The translations under genes and the position numbers were made by a program. The notes under the pieces were generated by a model. The model made no database searches. It saw only the letters and a program-made list of their open reading frames with translations, and was not told where the DNA came from. DNA of 64,000 nucleotides from Dreissena polymorpha (lineage: Eukaryota; Mollusca; Bivalvia; Myida; Dreissenidae). The stretch is from NCBI RefSeq assembly GCF_020536995.1, contig NC_068356.1, forward strand, positions 29,039,835-29,103,834. The letters run 5' to 3'. Positions 26,178 through 38,379 of the stretch are shown in pieces (position 1 is the first letter of the stretch; every line of letters begins with the position of its first letter).

Positions 26178-26590
26178 ATTATGCCCCCCTTTGAAGAAGA
26201 GGGGGTATATTGTTTTGCACATGTCGGTCCGTCCGTATGTTCGTCCACCAGATGGTTTCCGGATGATAACTCAAGAACGCTTACGCCTAGGATCATGAAA
26301 CTTCATAGGTACATTGATCATGACTGGCAGATGACCCCTATTGATTTTGAAGTCACTAGGTCAAAGGTCAAGGTCACAGTGACTCGTTCTTGGATGCAGT
26401 TTAGGACCACATTTGCAGATTATATTATGTACTGGTGTCATGGGGTCTCCGTCCCCACCAGATGGTTTCCGGATGATAACTCAAGAAGGCTTACGCCTAG
26501 GATCATGAAACTTCATTGGTACATTGATCATGACTGGCAGATGACCCCTAATGATTTTCAGGTCACTAGTTTTAGGTCAGTATTTACTGT
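26178..26590 (+). repeat. hairpin-ended tandem-core repeat, two units, truncated
   Basis: It begins ATGCCCCCCTTTGAAGAAGAGGGGGTAT, a hairpin, then 'cggtccgtccgtatgttcgtcc'. Two core units start 'accagatggtttccggatga' at about 26249 and 26458, each with 'ggcagatgacccctattg'-type text; the first ends 'gtcaaaggtcaaggtcac'. The 3' hairpin and TCTTGTTT are absent, so the copy is 3'-truncated. The 147-residue ORF here is a product of the repeat, not a gene. Confidence 0.75.
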
Positions 26591-26769
26591 TCAATCATTA
26601 TGACAGGACTAGTGCATGTTCAATTACAATCATACAAAGTGAATTATGAAGACTTAAGTTGTTAATTGGAACATGATGTATTTGTACATTTGTTATAGAG
26701 ACTCGTTTATCAAATATGTTTACTCACAAATATATGTTTGAATGGTCTTTAGTAATAATAATAGAAACG

Positions 26770-26850
26770 AAAATATTACCTTACACAGGATTTGAACTCG
26801 ATACCTTTGGAAGCAAAAGCTTATGCGCTACCACAGTGCAATGCACGCTT
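26770..26850 (-). repeat. tRNA-like sequence, SINE head or tRNA relic
   Basis: On the - strand 'ctgtggtagcgcataagc' resembles an internal A box and 'gagttcaaatcc' a B box, about 35 bases apart, as in a tRNA. The acceptor and T stems do not pair well, so it is not scored as a functional tRNA. It may be the head of a tRNA-derived SINE. Confidence 0.35.
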
Positions 26851-28049
26851 GCATTCTTTTACCCAAATATGAAGGCTATCTCAGTTCTCATCGTATTTTC
26901 CATATTATTGAGAAAGCGTTACAAACTCTTTATTATTATACTGATTTTTAATGATAATTATCCATTAATGTACCAACATTTCAAACATTTATGTTAGTCA
27001 GGAATGTCATTTTGCCTGTTAAAACATAATATGTACATTCTGTTTTGATTCCATGACAATTATTTTGGAAAATTGTCATTTTTTTACCAAACTGAAAACG
27101 TGTCCCTTTTCATTGAAAAAAAATATTTGTATTATGTTTAACATTCCTTCCCTTTGACTGAAGTTCTTAAGTTAAAACAAAAAATGGTAGCTGTGCATTA
27201 ATCAGACGATCCTCATGATTAAATATATGGCAGCATATGCACCTTGTACTTTAATATTAATATTTAACCATGTTGCAGATTCTAATTTTATACTAAAACA
27301 TTTGTCTGTTGTCAAATGTTAAAGTTTATCTTCACAAGAGAACACTGACTTGATGAATTGTTCAAGAAAAGCACGATGATAGATGCTTTTAACTTTGATT
27401 TAAGTGTTTTTCACAATGTGCTATTTGATGTGTGTGCATGTTGGTACAATTGTTAGACATGTAATTATAAGTTAAGTGTTAGGATTTTCGACATTCAACA
27501 TACATGTACTTTGTAAGTGGTAAAGTTTTGTTTAACTATTGAAGACAGTAAGAGTAAAACTGTTTAACACTGTATATATTCACCAGGATCTAGTTAATAT
27601 GTTTACAACACTCCTCTAAGTGCTTAAGTATTCTACACCGGTAGTATCCGTTTAAGATTGTTTTACTAGAACCGTATATATACACACAGTGTGATGGACA
27701 TGAAGGCTTGTTTGTTACCCTTCCCATTTATTTGCTGATTTTATAACAATTGTAAATGAATTGTACACGAATTAAATATATATTGTTGGTATATGTATCA
27801 TGGACCTTTTAATATTTATTAAAATGTAGTTGTGCTTTTGTATGTTTGTTGCATGTCTCTTGTAAATGTTAACACAACTGGCAGATATTTCTGTAGTGTT
27901 GTAGTGTTTTCTTTTAATTTGTAAAGATCTGCTTTCAGACATGTGCATTTTAACTTGTTGGTAATATATATATTATTGTGATGTTCTTTTACTCGAATGA
28001 TTAGTTGGGTTTTCCCCGTCGACAATAAACAGTCTTCAGTAAAAACTTC

Positions 28050-29465
28050 TGTTGTTACTTAACGAATTCCTAATGATCAAATAGTTGTTTTTTTTAATCA
28101 TTTTTTGATAACTGGTAACAACAACTCTTGCACGTTTGCAAAATGATAGGGTGGAGTGATTTCCCTTTGGGTAAACTTCCGCAGTAGTGAACCGCTCCGC
28201 TCTGTCTGTGGTCTATTGGTGTTCATGGTATACATTACCAATATATCTATATATATTGAACGTTTTGTTAGGATGCACTACAAAAAGCAAAAGTAAGTTA
28301 ATTGCATTTTCGATTTAATGAATCATATCACAGACTTCTGTTTGTCTAAAAGCATACATATCTCACTGAAATAGAACACATGAAAGCTGTATTGATACTC
28401 GTTCATACAAATACGACATGTACAGCTTTTGTTAAAACCTAATCAAAACACATTCCTATATTAAATTTCTACATTACAATATGTGAAGATTCTAACACAA
28501 CTAAAGAAAACTGAATACTCTAGAAAGTATAAATATAAGAATACTGTAATAATAATAATAAAATAAATAAAACTTACTTCAAACCAAATTTAAAAAAAAT
28601 GTATTTTGTTACGACTTATTTCAACTGACCACAGTAACCACGATCAATTTTTTTCTCCTACGTTTTGGTATGTAAAACAGCATGCACAATCCTAGCTGAT
28701 ACATGGTTGTATTTCCTTTTTAACTTTCGTTGAATTAACCTTGGACAAAATCACACAAAAATGAAAAAACAATCTTGTTAAGATCAATAAAAAATATACT
28801 AGACTGAACTGTCAAGTTCTAGGTATAAAAAAGAACAGTTTCGCAAATGGTACCTGTTGTTCAGGTTCTCATTGGACTCTTATACTATGAGACAAAACAA
28901 ATGCGCATTACAGACAAAAGACCCTACGTGTATTTGTCTGTAAGTTTGCATTAATTATATTTTCAGAGGGCAGAGATGCGACGATTTCTATTTTATGTTT
29001 GCCTCATTTGAACCAAACGTTTTTAAAAAGTCGACACAATAATCGTATTTTATCTACCAATTCACATATTATTTCAAACAAATATATGTATTATTGTATA
29101 CAAGTTAATGTATTCGAAAATAAAATATATGTATTATTATATACACATGGATTCTTACATACACACATGTATTATTAACCATGTTTTTTTCTATATACAC
29201 ATTAATGTATTAATACATACATGTTTTATTATAAACACATTTGTGTACTGTAACTTACAAAACTTCAAATATTATTTTTTTAATACCATCGTTGATGTAC
29301 AGCGAAGTAATAAGTTTGAATAAGCAAATTGTGACGTGCAACTTAGTGTTTGCGTGTTATATTAGCTTTACATCATGCGCATGCTAATCTGGGACGACAA
29401 AACCACATTCATCAAGCTCGTTTTTTTCACAGCTGATTTAATATGTATGTCTCAGAGAGAGCTGA
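28050..29465. other. intergenic stretch between TET and receptor gene
   Basis: AT-rich, with no coding exon seen. At about 29085-29250 there is a loose iteration of 'tatgtattattatatacaca'-like words (a degenerate minisatellite), and near 29365-29405 a short relic with 'gctaatctgggacgacaaa' from the inverted-repeat family. The TET (+) and receptor (-) genes converge on this stretch. Confidence 0.45.
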
Positions 29466-32400
29466 TCAAGCTAACCCCATAATTATGAGCAGTATGAAAT
29501 GCACCAACACATGTACAACCAGAAAAAACAACATAAACAGCCTATCCAAACAGAACGACAACTGGACCCAAGATGGCGAGCCTTCCGGCCACGCTTGACG
29601 TTCCCTTGAGGACGTCACTGAGCCGGTGGTGCTTGGTCGGGATACTGTCTTTATACTGCTAGGGCGGACCACTGGCCTATCGCTACCAGGACGCACCGAT
29701 GACATATTGACGAGTTGATCCCCTGTCAAAGGATGGACCCTGTTCAGCGGGGACAACTTTCGCCTATGATTTGTGTGGAGCAGACCATTGGCGGTTGGTT
29801 TTGTTCCATTAGGATTTGTAGTCATACTGATAAGTTCCACGGGATGCGAATGCGTAAAATCTGTAAGATGGGACTTTGAATCAACAGTCCGATCTGGTGC
29901 GGTATTAGTTTGGTTTGTCGACGTACGTTTCGCGCTCATAAATCGTACGTTAGATGGTGTTTGCTCACACGATTTGTTCGCCATATCAAGGGGATGGCAA
30001 GTGAACTGTGCTAGTCTGCCAATGAAGCCTTTCACAAGTGGGGTCATCTCGTGGATGCCTTGTCGATGACAAATCCACAGACTGAAGAGGGAACTTGCCG
30101 TTTGAAGAGACATCACTACCAACACGGTCAGCATATACACAGCTGCAAAATATAATCGATATGAAATTATAAATGTTCCCTATCCCTGTGGTGTATGGTT
30201 ATAAACGTATTAGTAACAAGTTTATTTATTTCATCTCGTTTCCAGAAAAGAACCAAAAGACGACGTACTTGGAAATATCTTTGAAATAATTATCGAGTGC
30301 GTATAGAACCCGTGTAATTTAGGTCACATGCCGGTCATCATATCAATACAAGAATCACTTAATTACGAGTAATAAAAATGTACTGTCTGATTGCCAACGA
30401 CAACACATCTTGCATTTAATGTTCCATGAGGTATTCGTACTACAGTTAGCCTCAGAAGGATCACCTACAAAGCACAGAAATTTGACTCGGCTCGGGTATG
30501 CCATCGAGTACACTGATGTAGATGATGATGTACGTCAACAGAAGCACGATGGTGTACGCCAGCCTCTCGTTGCCCTGCACGGGAACCACGAACGCCAGGA
30601 GACTTAGGCCACACACCAGTATAATCAGCGTGAAGATCGTCATGCCGTACAGGGCCGAGCCGGAGCGCTGGAGCCGTAGGGTGTACGTCAGACGCGAGAA
30701 ATTACGGCTGTGCGAGGCAGAGGATGTCTCGTACTCGCTCTTGGATACGGAGGATGAGAGAATTCTCCACTGAGAGTTCTCTCTGAAATAACACGCTTTG
30801 GTTACATCAAAGTTGAAAAGAAATGATAAAGTAAAATTACGAAAAATAATTTAAAACACAATTGTTGGTAATTTTACGAATATATAGAACTGTGTATTTG
30901 GTGGAAACTCATGGGTTCAATTAAAAGATAAAACAGGGTTGACATCATATTTATCAATGACCTTAACAAGATCGTCGCCATTTCCGTTGGGAGAAAAATT
31001 TAGTTCATGAATATATAAATGTCTACATACTGATATAAGTCCAAATTCACGCCGTCTTCAAATGCAGAAAGACTGATTTCGTCCGCCGTGTAAGGTCGCG
31101 CTGACAGGGTGAGTCTGCAAGTTTGTTTATCGTACGGATAGTAGCGTGTGTCGGCTTCACAGAACAGTTTGGTGCGTACCGCAGATTCCCATATGAATGT
31201 GGCATCATAGTAAAGTGTCACCAACGAGTTTGTTTGTTGTAAAGTAGCGTCGGAATCCACTCTGCAATTTACGCAAAACTGCTCAATGAAAATTTACAAA
31301 CGTATTATGACTGCATAAACAGGATGACCAGCTTGGTCCCACGATATCACCTGTGTAGTTGCCAACATGTTAGCCTTGAACACGCGTGCTAATGAATGAT
31401 ATAATAACCTTTCTAATTAATCCACATTAATCTCTTTATGGTGTTTAAATATTTGTTGCCCAAGCTGGGATATTGTTAGTCAAGACTTTACAACACACTA
31501 ACAAAATCGACTTTTCATGTAGAATTTATCACTCGGGTGAGCTAAACAATGAAAATGTATGTATGTCAGCGCTAAATAGGTGTGTTGTGGGTATTGCTTT
31601 TTTAACAACAGCTGTATTACTCCGCTATAGATGGAAACTGTGCAAGGCAGTACTAAGTTTGATCTTATAAAAGTCTTAAATAAATCAGGTAACACCTACT
31701 AACACCGTCTACTTCATTGGAAATAAATTACTTGCAAATTAGTATTTCAAGATCAACTTCACTAATACAATTGTGTTGTAGTTTAATAAAATACTACTGT
31801 CATGTCTTTACAGATAGAGTCGAATACAAATAAATTACACTGTGGACCGGATGACCCAGAGAGGCTCACATAAGACCACGACACCAATATGGATTGGGCA
31901 TACAATGGGTGGCTGATGCAAAACACAGAGTCTGACATCATTTCATTTTTGTTGTTGACGATAACAATATAATGTCATATCTCAAATACCAAACGCCTGA
32001 ACATTGATATTTTTTGCAATGTAAATGTATGACCAGTTGTGACCCGATGGGAACAATATGAACAATATTGACTGACGACAATATGATGGTACATAGCAAA
32101 ACATCACATGTCTTGACATTTCGGTTTGCGCGGACATTGTCTACTATTTTAAAATCTATTTCAGCGATGGTGACCGACATTTGTAGCGGACAATTTGAAC
32201 AATTTGTCAAAAGAGGGTCACCTAATGATAATTCGTGTGAACTTTGGAAAAAATCTTTAAATCGGTTTAGGAAAATATCGAAAAGAGATTTTATTGGCAT
32301 GTTATGTTTAACAAGAGTACCAAACTGTCACAAGATACGCCCGTTTGAAGGTTTTTGACAACTTGACAACTTTACCATTTGAGTGGCAACGGATGTCTAC

Positions 32401-34027
32401 AATTAGAGAACGGACACCATGTTTAATGCTTGAAATGAACTAAGTGACCTCGTGACCTAGTTTTTGACCCGGATGACCCATATTTGAACTTGACCTATAT
32501 ATCATTTAGACACAACTTCTGACCGAATTTGGTGAAGATCGGATGAAAACTACTTCAATTGGAGAACGACACCATGCTAAAGCCTTGAAATGCACTAAGT
32601 GATCCCGTGACCTAGGTTTTGACCCGGCATGGCCCATATTAGAACTTGACCTAGATATTGTTTAGATACAACTTCTGACCACGTTTGGTGAAGATCGGAT
32701 GAAAACTACTTCAATTAGAGAGCGGACACCATGCTAAATCCTTGAAATGCACTAAGTGACCCCTTGACCTAGTTTTTGACCCGGCATGACCCATATTCAA
32801 ACTTGACCTCGATATTGTCTAGATACAACTTCTGACCAAGTTTGGTGAAGATCGGATGAAAACTATTTAAATTAGAGAGCGGACACCTTACTTAATCCTT
32901 GTAATGCACTAAGTGACTCCGTGACCTAGTTTTTGACCCGGCATGACCCATATTTGAACTTGACCTAGATATTGTGTAGATACAACTGCTGACCAAGTTT
33001 GGTGAAGATCGGATGAAAACTATTTGAATTAGAGAGCGGACACTGCTGTGGACGCCGCCCGCCAAGGGTGATCTTATAATACGCCCCGTAATCAAAACTT
33101 ACGTGTTCTCGAGCATTATATTGGGCATCCAGACTTCAGACGACAAATACTGTACTGATGGCGGGAATGTAACTGTAGACCATTTCCGGTCGATATCTTG
33201 CCAGACCTAACAATTAATGCGTTCTAAAGTTGTTAAAATAACACATAAGTATCACGATAAGTAAGATCACATTCAAATAAGTTTGATGTAAGTGAAAGAT
33301 TTGAAGTAGTTTCAAAGGTTCAAATAGATGAGGATTCAATGCATTTAATTTATTTATTGTTCCCCAGAAATCTGTAATGGTCGGTCGAACTTGCATGGCA
33401 TTGAACATTGAACAACAGATTGTGATTGAAGTATGGCATTTCTATAAAATTTCATAAAATAATTCTAACATTTTTATCCATGATAATTGTTATATACGAT
33501 GATACAGGTTTATGCACAAGGCATGTAATAAAGTACTATTTTTTAAATTGAGTTCCCTACTTACAACAGTGCACAGTCCTGTTATTGACATGATCTTTGT
33601 CTCGGTGTCCTGAAGTAATAACGTACAGCTGGTTTGAGCATTGTGTCCTCGCCAGGATAGTATATACAATTTGGGAATTGATTATATTGTATAGCTTAAA
33701 TATCTGTCTGATATATGACAACACTTGTATATACTAGTAAGCTTCATATAGGTTGACGACGATATTAATCACTCAAATATGTTTGTTTCAATCGAAAGAT
33801 TATGTCGTAGTGTGATATGAAAGTTATGTTAAACGCTTAATGTGTTATATTCGTTCCCTTACCAGACTGTTCATATTGGTCAAGCCGAATGAAATATTGA
33901 CGTTAACAAGAGCGTCTGGTCGGATCTTGGCATTATAGCCCGCCATAATAATTGCAGATCGCAGGTTCGATGTCGAGGAATAAAAGCTGCTGTACGTAGA
34001 ATCAGCGGGACGAGCTACGAATAGGAT
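29466..34027 (-). CDS. Cys-loop ligand-gated ion channel subunit, nicotinic-like, divergent
   Basis: Pentameric channel subunit of the plasma membrane. Exons in transcription order: 33863-34027, 33565-33609, 33103-33206, 31031-31261, 30469-30782 and 29466-30142. All joins keep phase and sum to 512 codons including the stop. Seen in order: IRPDALVNVNISFGL (beta-1 strand region), VWQDIDRKW and EVWMPNIMLEN (loops D/A region), the Cys-loop CEADTRYYPYDKQTC with 13 residues between cysteines, TM1 after LYGMTIFTLIILVCG, TM2 in NERLAYTIVLLLTYIIIYIS, TM3 after VYMLTVLVVMSLQ, a roughly 150-residue Ser/Thr/Pro-rich cytoplasmic loop, and TM4 near the C-terminus. The loop B Trp and the adjacent-Cys pair of loop C are absent, so a principal acetylcholine site is unlikely. 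The signal-peptide exon is not assigned. Bivalves are known to have many such subunits. Confidence 0.88.
32308..33092 (-). repeat. tandem-core repeat in receptor intron
   Basis: On the - strand it ends ACTCTTGTTA, the same terminal motif as the other copies. The core has four to five units of about 153-156 bp with 'gacctagtttttgacccgg' at 32455, 32608, 32764 and 32920, plus 'aagatcggatgaaaactact'. The - strand start carries 'ggcgggcggcgtccac'. It lies between the receptor exons at 31031-31261 and 33103-33206, ending about ten bases from the donor of the latter. Confidence 0.75.
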
Positions 34028-34126
34028 CTGAAAAACTGTGAATTGAAACTGTCAGTTGTTTGAATCATCGCCAATTATTGATATTCAAACAATAGTAAAT
34101 ATTAAAAGTTAATTTATTGTCCAAAC

Positions 34127-34750
<624 letters not shown>

Positions 34751-35017
34751 AATATGTTGGTTAAATATAGTTGTACTTTATAGTTTTAACTTTGTATCTA
34801 ACTAATATTAGAACTCCTGTCACTGCCACGCTTTGTTGAATTCAGTACACTATAAGTAGGTAAGCGATACAAAAGAGTGTTTTGACGATGCTGCTTTGAA
34901 TGAACAGCGAAGTAGCTCGTCTAAGTTATCATACCATGAAAAAACTCTTCACAATGGCGACCTATGTAAAAGACCGAGCCAGTCCGATTGAGTTAGCTAA
35001 ATTTTCTCAATCGGCAT

Positions 35018-35230
35018 ACCTCGCTGATTATCATTGATAAAGGTAAAGGCAGCTTGGGTCCCGTCCTCTTTCAAATTTATCGAGAGGTTCGGGACAGGAA
35101 CCAGACACGAAAGTGCCTGGTGGCACTTCAAACGCTGTGACGCCGGGGAAACCCCAAATATAGTTATTTTTAGATTTGATCGAAAATGTAACCCGCCTCC
35201 CAGTTTCGCTGAATGGGTCAAGTGTCCCAC
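35018..35230 (-). other. possible unassigned coding exon
   Basis: On the - strand a stretch with higher GC content than its surroundings is open and ends 'aatcagcgag|gtatgcc', a fair donor. The translation contains LKITIFGVSPASQRL and DGTQAAFTFINDNQR. I do not recognise it. Its phase (one base over) does not fit the receptor exon starting at 34027, so it may belong to another gene or be a relic. No clear acceptor is visible. Confidence 0.25.
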
Positions 35231-35239
35231 GGGTACTAC

Positions 35240-35490
35240 TTACCCGTACCCCCATTTTTTTGTTCGTACCCAAAATATTTCGTACCCAATGTTTTTCGTA
35301 CCAAATTTTTTTTCGTACCCGATTTTTTTTTACCCAATTTTTTTACGTACACATTTTTTTTCGTATGCATTTTTTTCGTACCCAATTTTTTTTTCGTTCC
35401 CAAATTATGTTCGTACCTAAATTTGTTTTGGCATAATTTTTTCGTACCCAAAATTTTCGTACCCAAACTTTTTTCGTACCTACATACACA
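35240..35490. repeat. minisatellite of TTTTTTCGTACCCAA type
   Basis: About fifteen irregular iterations of 'tttttcgtacccaa' with variable T-run length, flanking the exon-like stretch at 35018-35230. The ORFs rich in Phe and Val here (and Lys/Gly on the other strand) are by-products. Confidence 0.85.
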
Positions 35491-35499
35491 ATTGTGGTG

Positions 35500-37714
35500 A
35501 TGTAGATTAACTTAAATTGATGCTTTAATATCCATCCTCTTTAAAAGCATCGTCACACCAGTACTGTCAGTACTTTGATTTGACAGTTTTATTGAAATAA
35601 AACAAGAGACTAAACTTAAAAAAATCTAATTGGTAGATAACAACTTTTTGAATAAGCCGCGTCATGCGAAAATGTGCCTATGGATATATTTAAAAAGTGC
35701 AGCTCCAGATAATGCCTTTGCATCTGTATACTCAGATATGGAGTTACACGAGAAATGAGACTACGAAACCTTACGTGACTTTATAGCGGACGCAGTAGCT
35801 CCTTACTAAATTCTGCACTGGTTATTATATATAATAACGATTTTCGAACGAAACGGCTATAAAATAATATTTAAGAAAGGTTGGCATATGATATTTGTGC
35901 TTGACATAATTACTTAAACCAAGTGTGATTAAAACAATGGTAGGTCTGTCACCCGGATTGACATGACCTTGATTTATTGCTATCATGTTACAGAATGGCA
36001 AAAGATAATTTCTGAAGAAAAGATGAACACCATGATAATAAACATTATATTTTGTTTTTCTTAAGTACTGAATAAAGATCCGAGTTTGGTCAGAAGACGC
36101 AAGTAAGTTCATTAAGTTTTGTTATGAATAACTATGTGTTTTTATTGTATAAGAATTGATCTACCTATTTTAAAACAATTCCACCAACACGTAGGTTAAT
36201 CAAACTGTTTGCAAGGTGAAATTAAATCATATCGCAAAAATGTAAACGATTTTGCTTCGCTTTCCCAACATAAGTCATGTCAACATAAATATATAGACTC
36301 TGTATGTTTCCTTCTCCAATCCCCTTGAAATTCTACATTCGGCTACTTACAGAAATGCCATTCTACCTTAGCTTACGGAAACGCGTTTAAACTTGCGCAA
36401 GAGATAACAAAGCAAGGAAGATAAAAGGATATGACAACATCAATCATAGACTTCATTTCTTATCGTTATCGAATAGGTTAAACACATGTTATCTTTTTTT
36501 TGTTTACGTAATGAAATTAATTGTTATTAAATGGTGATTATTTAAGTAATTTTTTATCACACCAGATTTACACAGGCATGCATTTTTACTATACTTACTT
36601 GGAAAAGACAAGCAAAATAAGGATACTACTTATTTAACGCAATGTACAATCATCTTGCAGCAAAATACATCTTACGAGATTGATCCAGTAAAGGCGTCAG
36701 CACAACTTACTGTTATTGCGTATTGATGCATTTTAAGATATTTAATTCAATGAAATATTTGCTTATAACAAGTGCTGTACTTTCGTGAAAAAGTAGCTGG
36801 TCCATGCTACATATTATGCATTTACGTTAATACTGTGCAGTTATTATTACCTATTAACATTTTGTACAATCCCATATCGGAACATATAATGAGTTTGAAT
36901 GACAACAAGACATAAATCCATACCAAAATATAGTATCCTCAAATAGTAAAGCTTCATTTCCATCATGTTTATAGTTTTGCAATATAGTCATCTCACTGAA
37001 TTACAATCACTGAATATCTATCGCACATACTTCATGTACGTTTTTAAATATAAGTGTAATCAACATAAACATTCTTTTGTTATGTTTAAAACATAAAAAC
37101 GGACATGACAAATGAAATTCGATTAACTCTTTGACATTTGGTTTTGCTTCCAATTACGTGCCAAATAAAACAATCAACTATTTAATGGCAAGTGAGTGCT
37201 AAAAGAACAATTGATCAGCTTTACAAGAAACTGAAATTTGATCTCAAAAAGTAAAGCCTCAGACCCTGGTGAAACAATAGTATCAAAAGTATTAACGACA
37301 AATACTCGCACGATGATTGTTATGATAACAAACTCTTGTTTTCAAAGGTTACACTGAATTCAACCTTATCGACATTTAACATTTTAAAGAAAAATTGTTT
37401 AGTCTTAATTTATGTTCCGTGACTAACTGAACAAGTATTGCATTGTTTCAGGAAATAAAAACAAACATAAAATAAAGGAATCGTTATTAAAACAATAATG
37501 TTCGGGTAATTAAAATAATAATGTATACTGCATTTAAATAGCAAACGACAAGTTGGTTTTGTGTTTCATCTTATGGGTTTGCATTTAAATCAACAATACT
37601 GATCGGATATTTGATTGAATTATTGAAGACTTCTCCAAGAATTGCAAAAAAAATCCTTAACGCTATCGGTTATTTTAATAATATAGAGAAATATGGCAGA
37701 TGAAACAAGCATGA
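35500..37714. other. AT-rich stretch, nothing identified
   Basis: No coding exon, repeat array or RNA gene could be supported. Short ORFs have unrecognisable translations and no splice partners. Confidence 0.4.
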
Positions 37715-38081
37715 CATAAAGTATGTCACGCTCCAAGTGGGGAAGGGGGTGTAAGAAAGTGTGACAATTTGTGACATGGGGGAGGGGGAGGGTCAGGCCA
37801 TGTGTGATGTCACACATTTATTTAAAAAAAGGTATTTGTAAGTTATTTATTATTTCTTTAGTAGAATTTAAAAATAATTTTCAAAACATTTGTGAAACAT
37901 TTGAATTATTTTTTTGTCAAAATAAGACGAATTGAATTTGATATAGGTATTAATTAAAAAAAATATGTTCGAAAGTGTGAGTTTGTGACGTACTTTAGGG
38001 GAGACCAAGATTTTGTGACAGTTTGTGACAGGGGGAGGGGGTGGGTTTAAAAATGGTAAAAAAAGCGTGACATACTTTATG
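37715..38081. mobile_element. inverted-repeat element with G-rich direct repeats inside
   Basis: Eighteen-base perfect terminal inverted repeats: CATAAAGTATGTCACGCT at the left and its inverse at 38064-38081. Inside, two direct copies of a 'gtgacaatttgtgacatggg' type segment, each followed by runs of G (gggggaggggg), lie at about 37760-37795 and 38015-38045. There is no coding capacity. The family is unknown to me. Confidence 0.65.
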
Positions 38082-38160
38082 GAAGGCCCCATTATAGAGT
38101 GACAGAGTGGGCATGCAAACAGCTGGTAGTCAGGTGATCATCTTTATATTATATTATTAA

Positions 38161-38374
38161 CCCATTTATGCCTAGTGGACTATCCCATCCTTCTTAATTG
38201 GATCAATTTATTTCCAGAATAAGGGATGTCTAGTAGATTTATTTCTATATTGAGAATATTTCTTCCAGAAATTCCTTTAAGCAAACAGCGCAGACCCTGA
38301 TGAGACGCCGCATCATCATCTGGGTCTACGCTGTTTGCCAAGGCATTTTTTTCTACACGCTAGGCATAAATGGG
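38161..38374 (+). mobile_element. TTAA-flanked CCC...GGG MITE, copy 3
   Basis: Between TTAA at 38157-38160 and 38375-38378, with the termini of copies 1 and 2 (CCCATTTATGCCTAG and inverse). One arm of the central palindrome is lost (GATGAGACGCCGCATCATCATC), so this copy can no longer form the long hairpin. Confidence 0.85.
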
Positions 38375-38379
38375 TTAAA

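Larger units (their letters stand above)
24675..28040 (+). other. probable TET 3' UTR with polyadenylation signal
   Basis: About 3.3 kb of AT-rich sequence without coding exons follows the TET stop. An AATAAA at 24-29 bases past 28000 (ACAATAAACAG) is followed by a T/GT-rich stretch, giving a plausible 3' end near 28040. ATTAAA words about 250 bases earlier are alternatives. The stretch contains the MITE at 24756-24960, an inverted-repeat fragment at 24965-25175, a poly-C run near 25511 and a tandem-core repeat at 26178. That the transcript extends this far is inference. Confidence 0.45.

Noticed and set aside
26160-26603. 147-residue ORF with two similar halves
   Set aside because: It lies entirely within a hairpin-ended tandem-core repeat; the two halves are the repeat units.
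26770-26850. Functional tRNA gene
   Set aside because: A and B box-like words are present, but the acceptor and T arms do not pair.
35031-35500. Phe/Val-rich and Lys-rich ORFs
   Set aside because: They read through the TTTTTTCGTACCCAA minisatellite.
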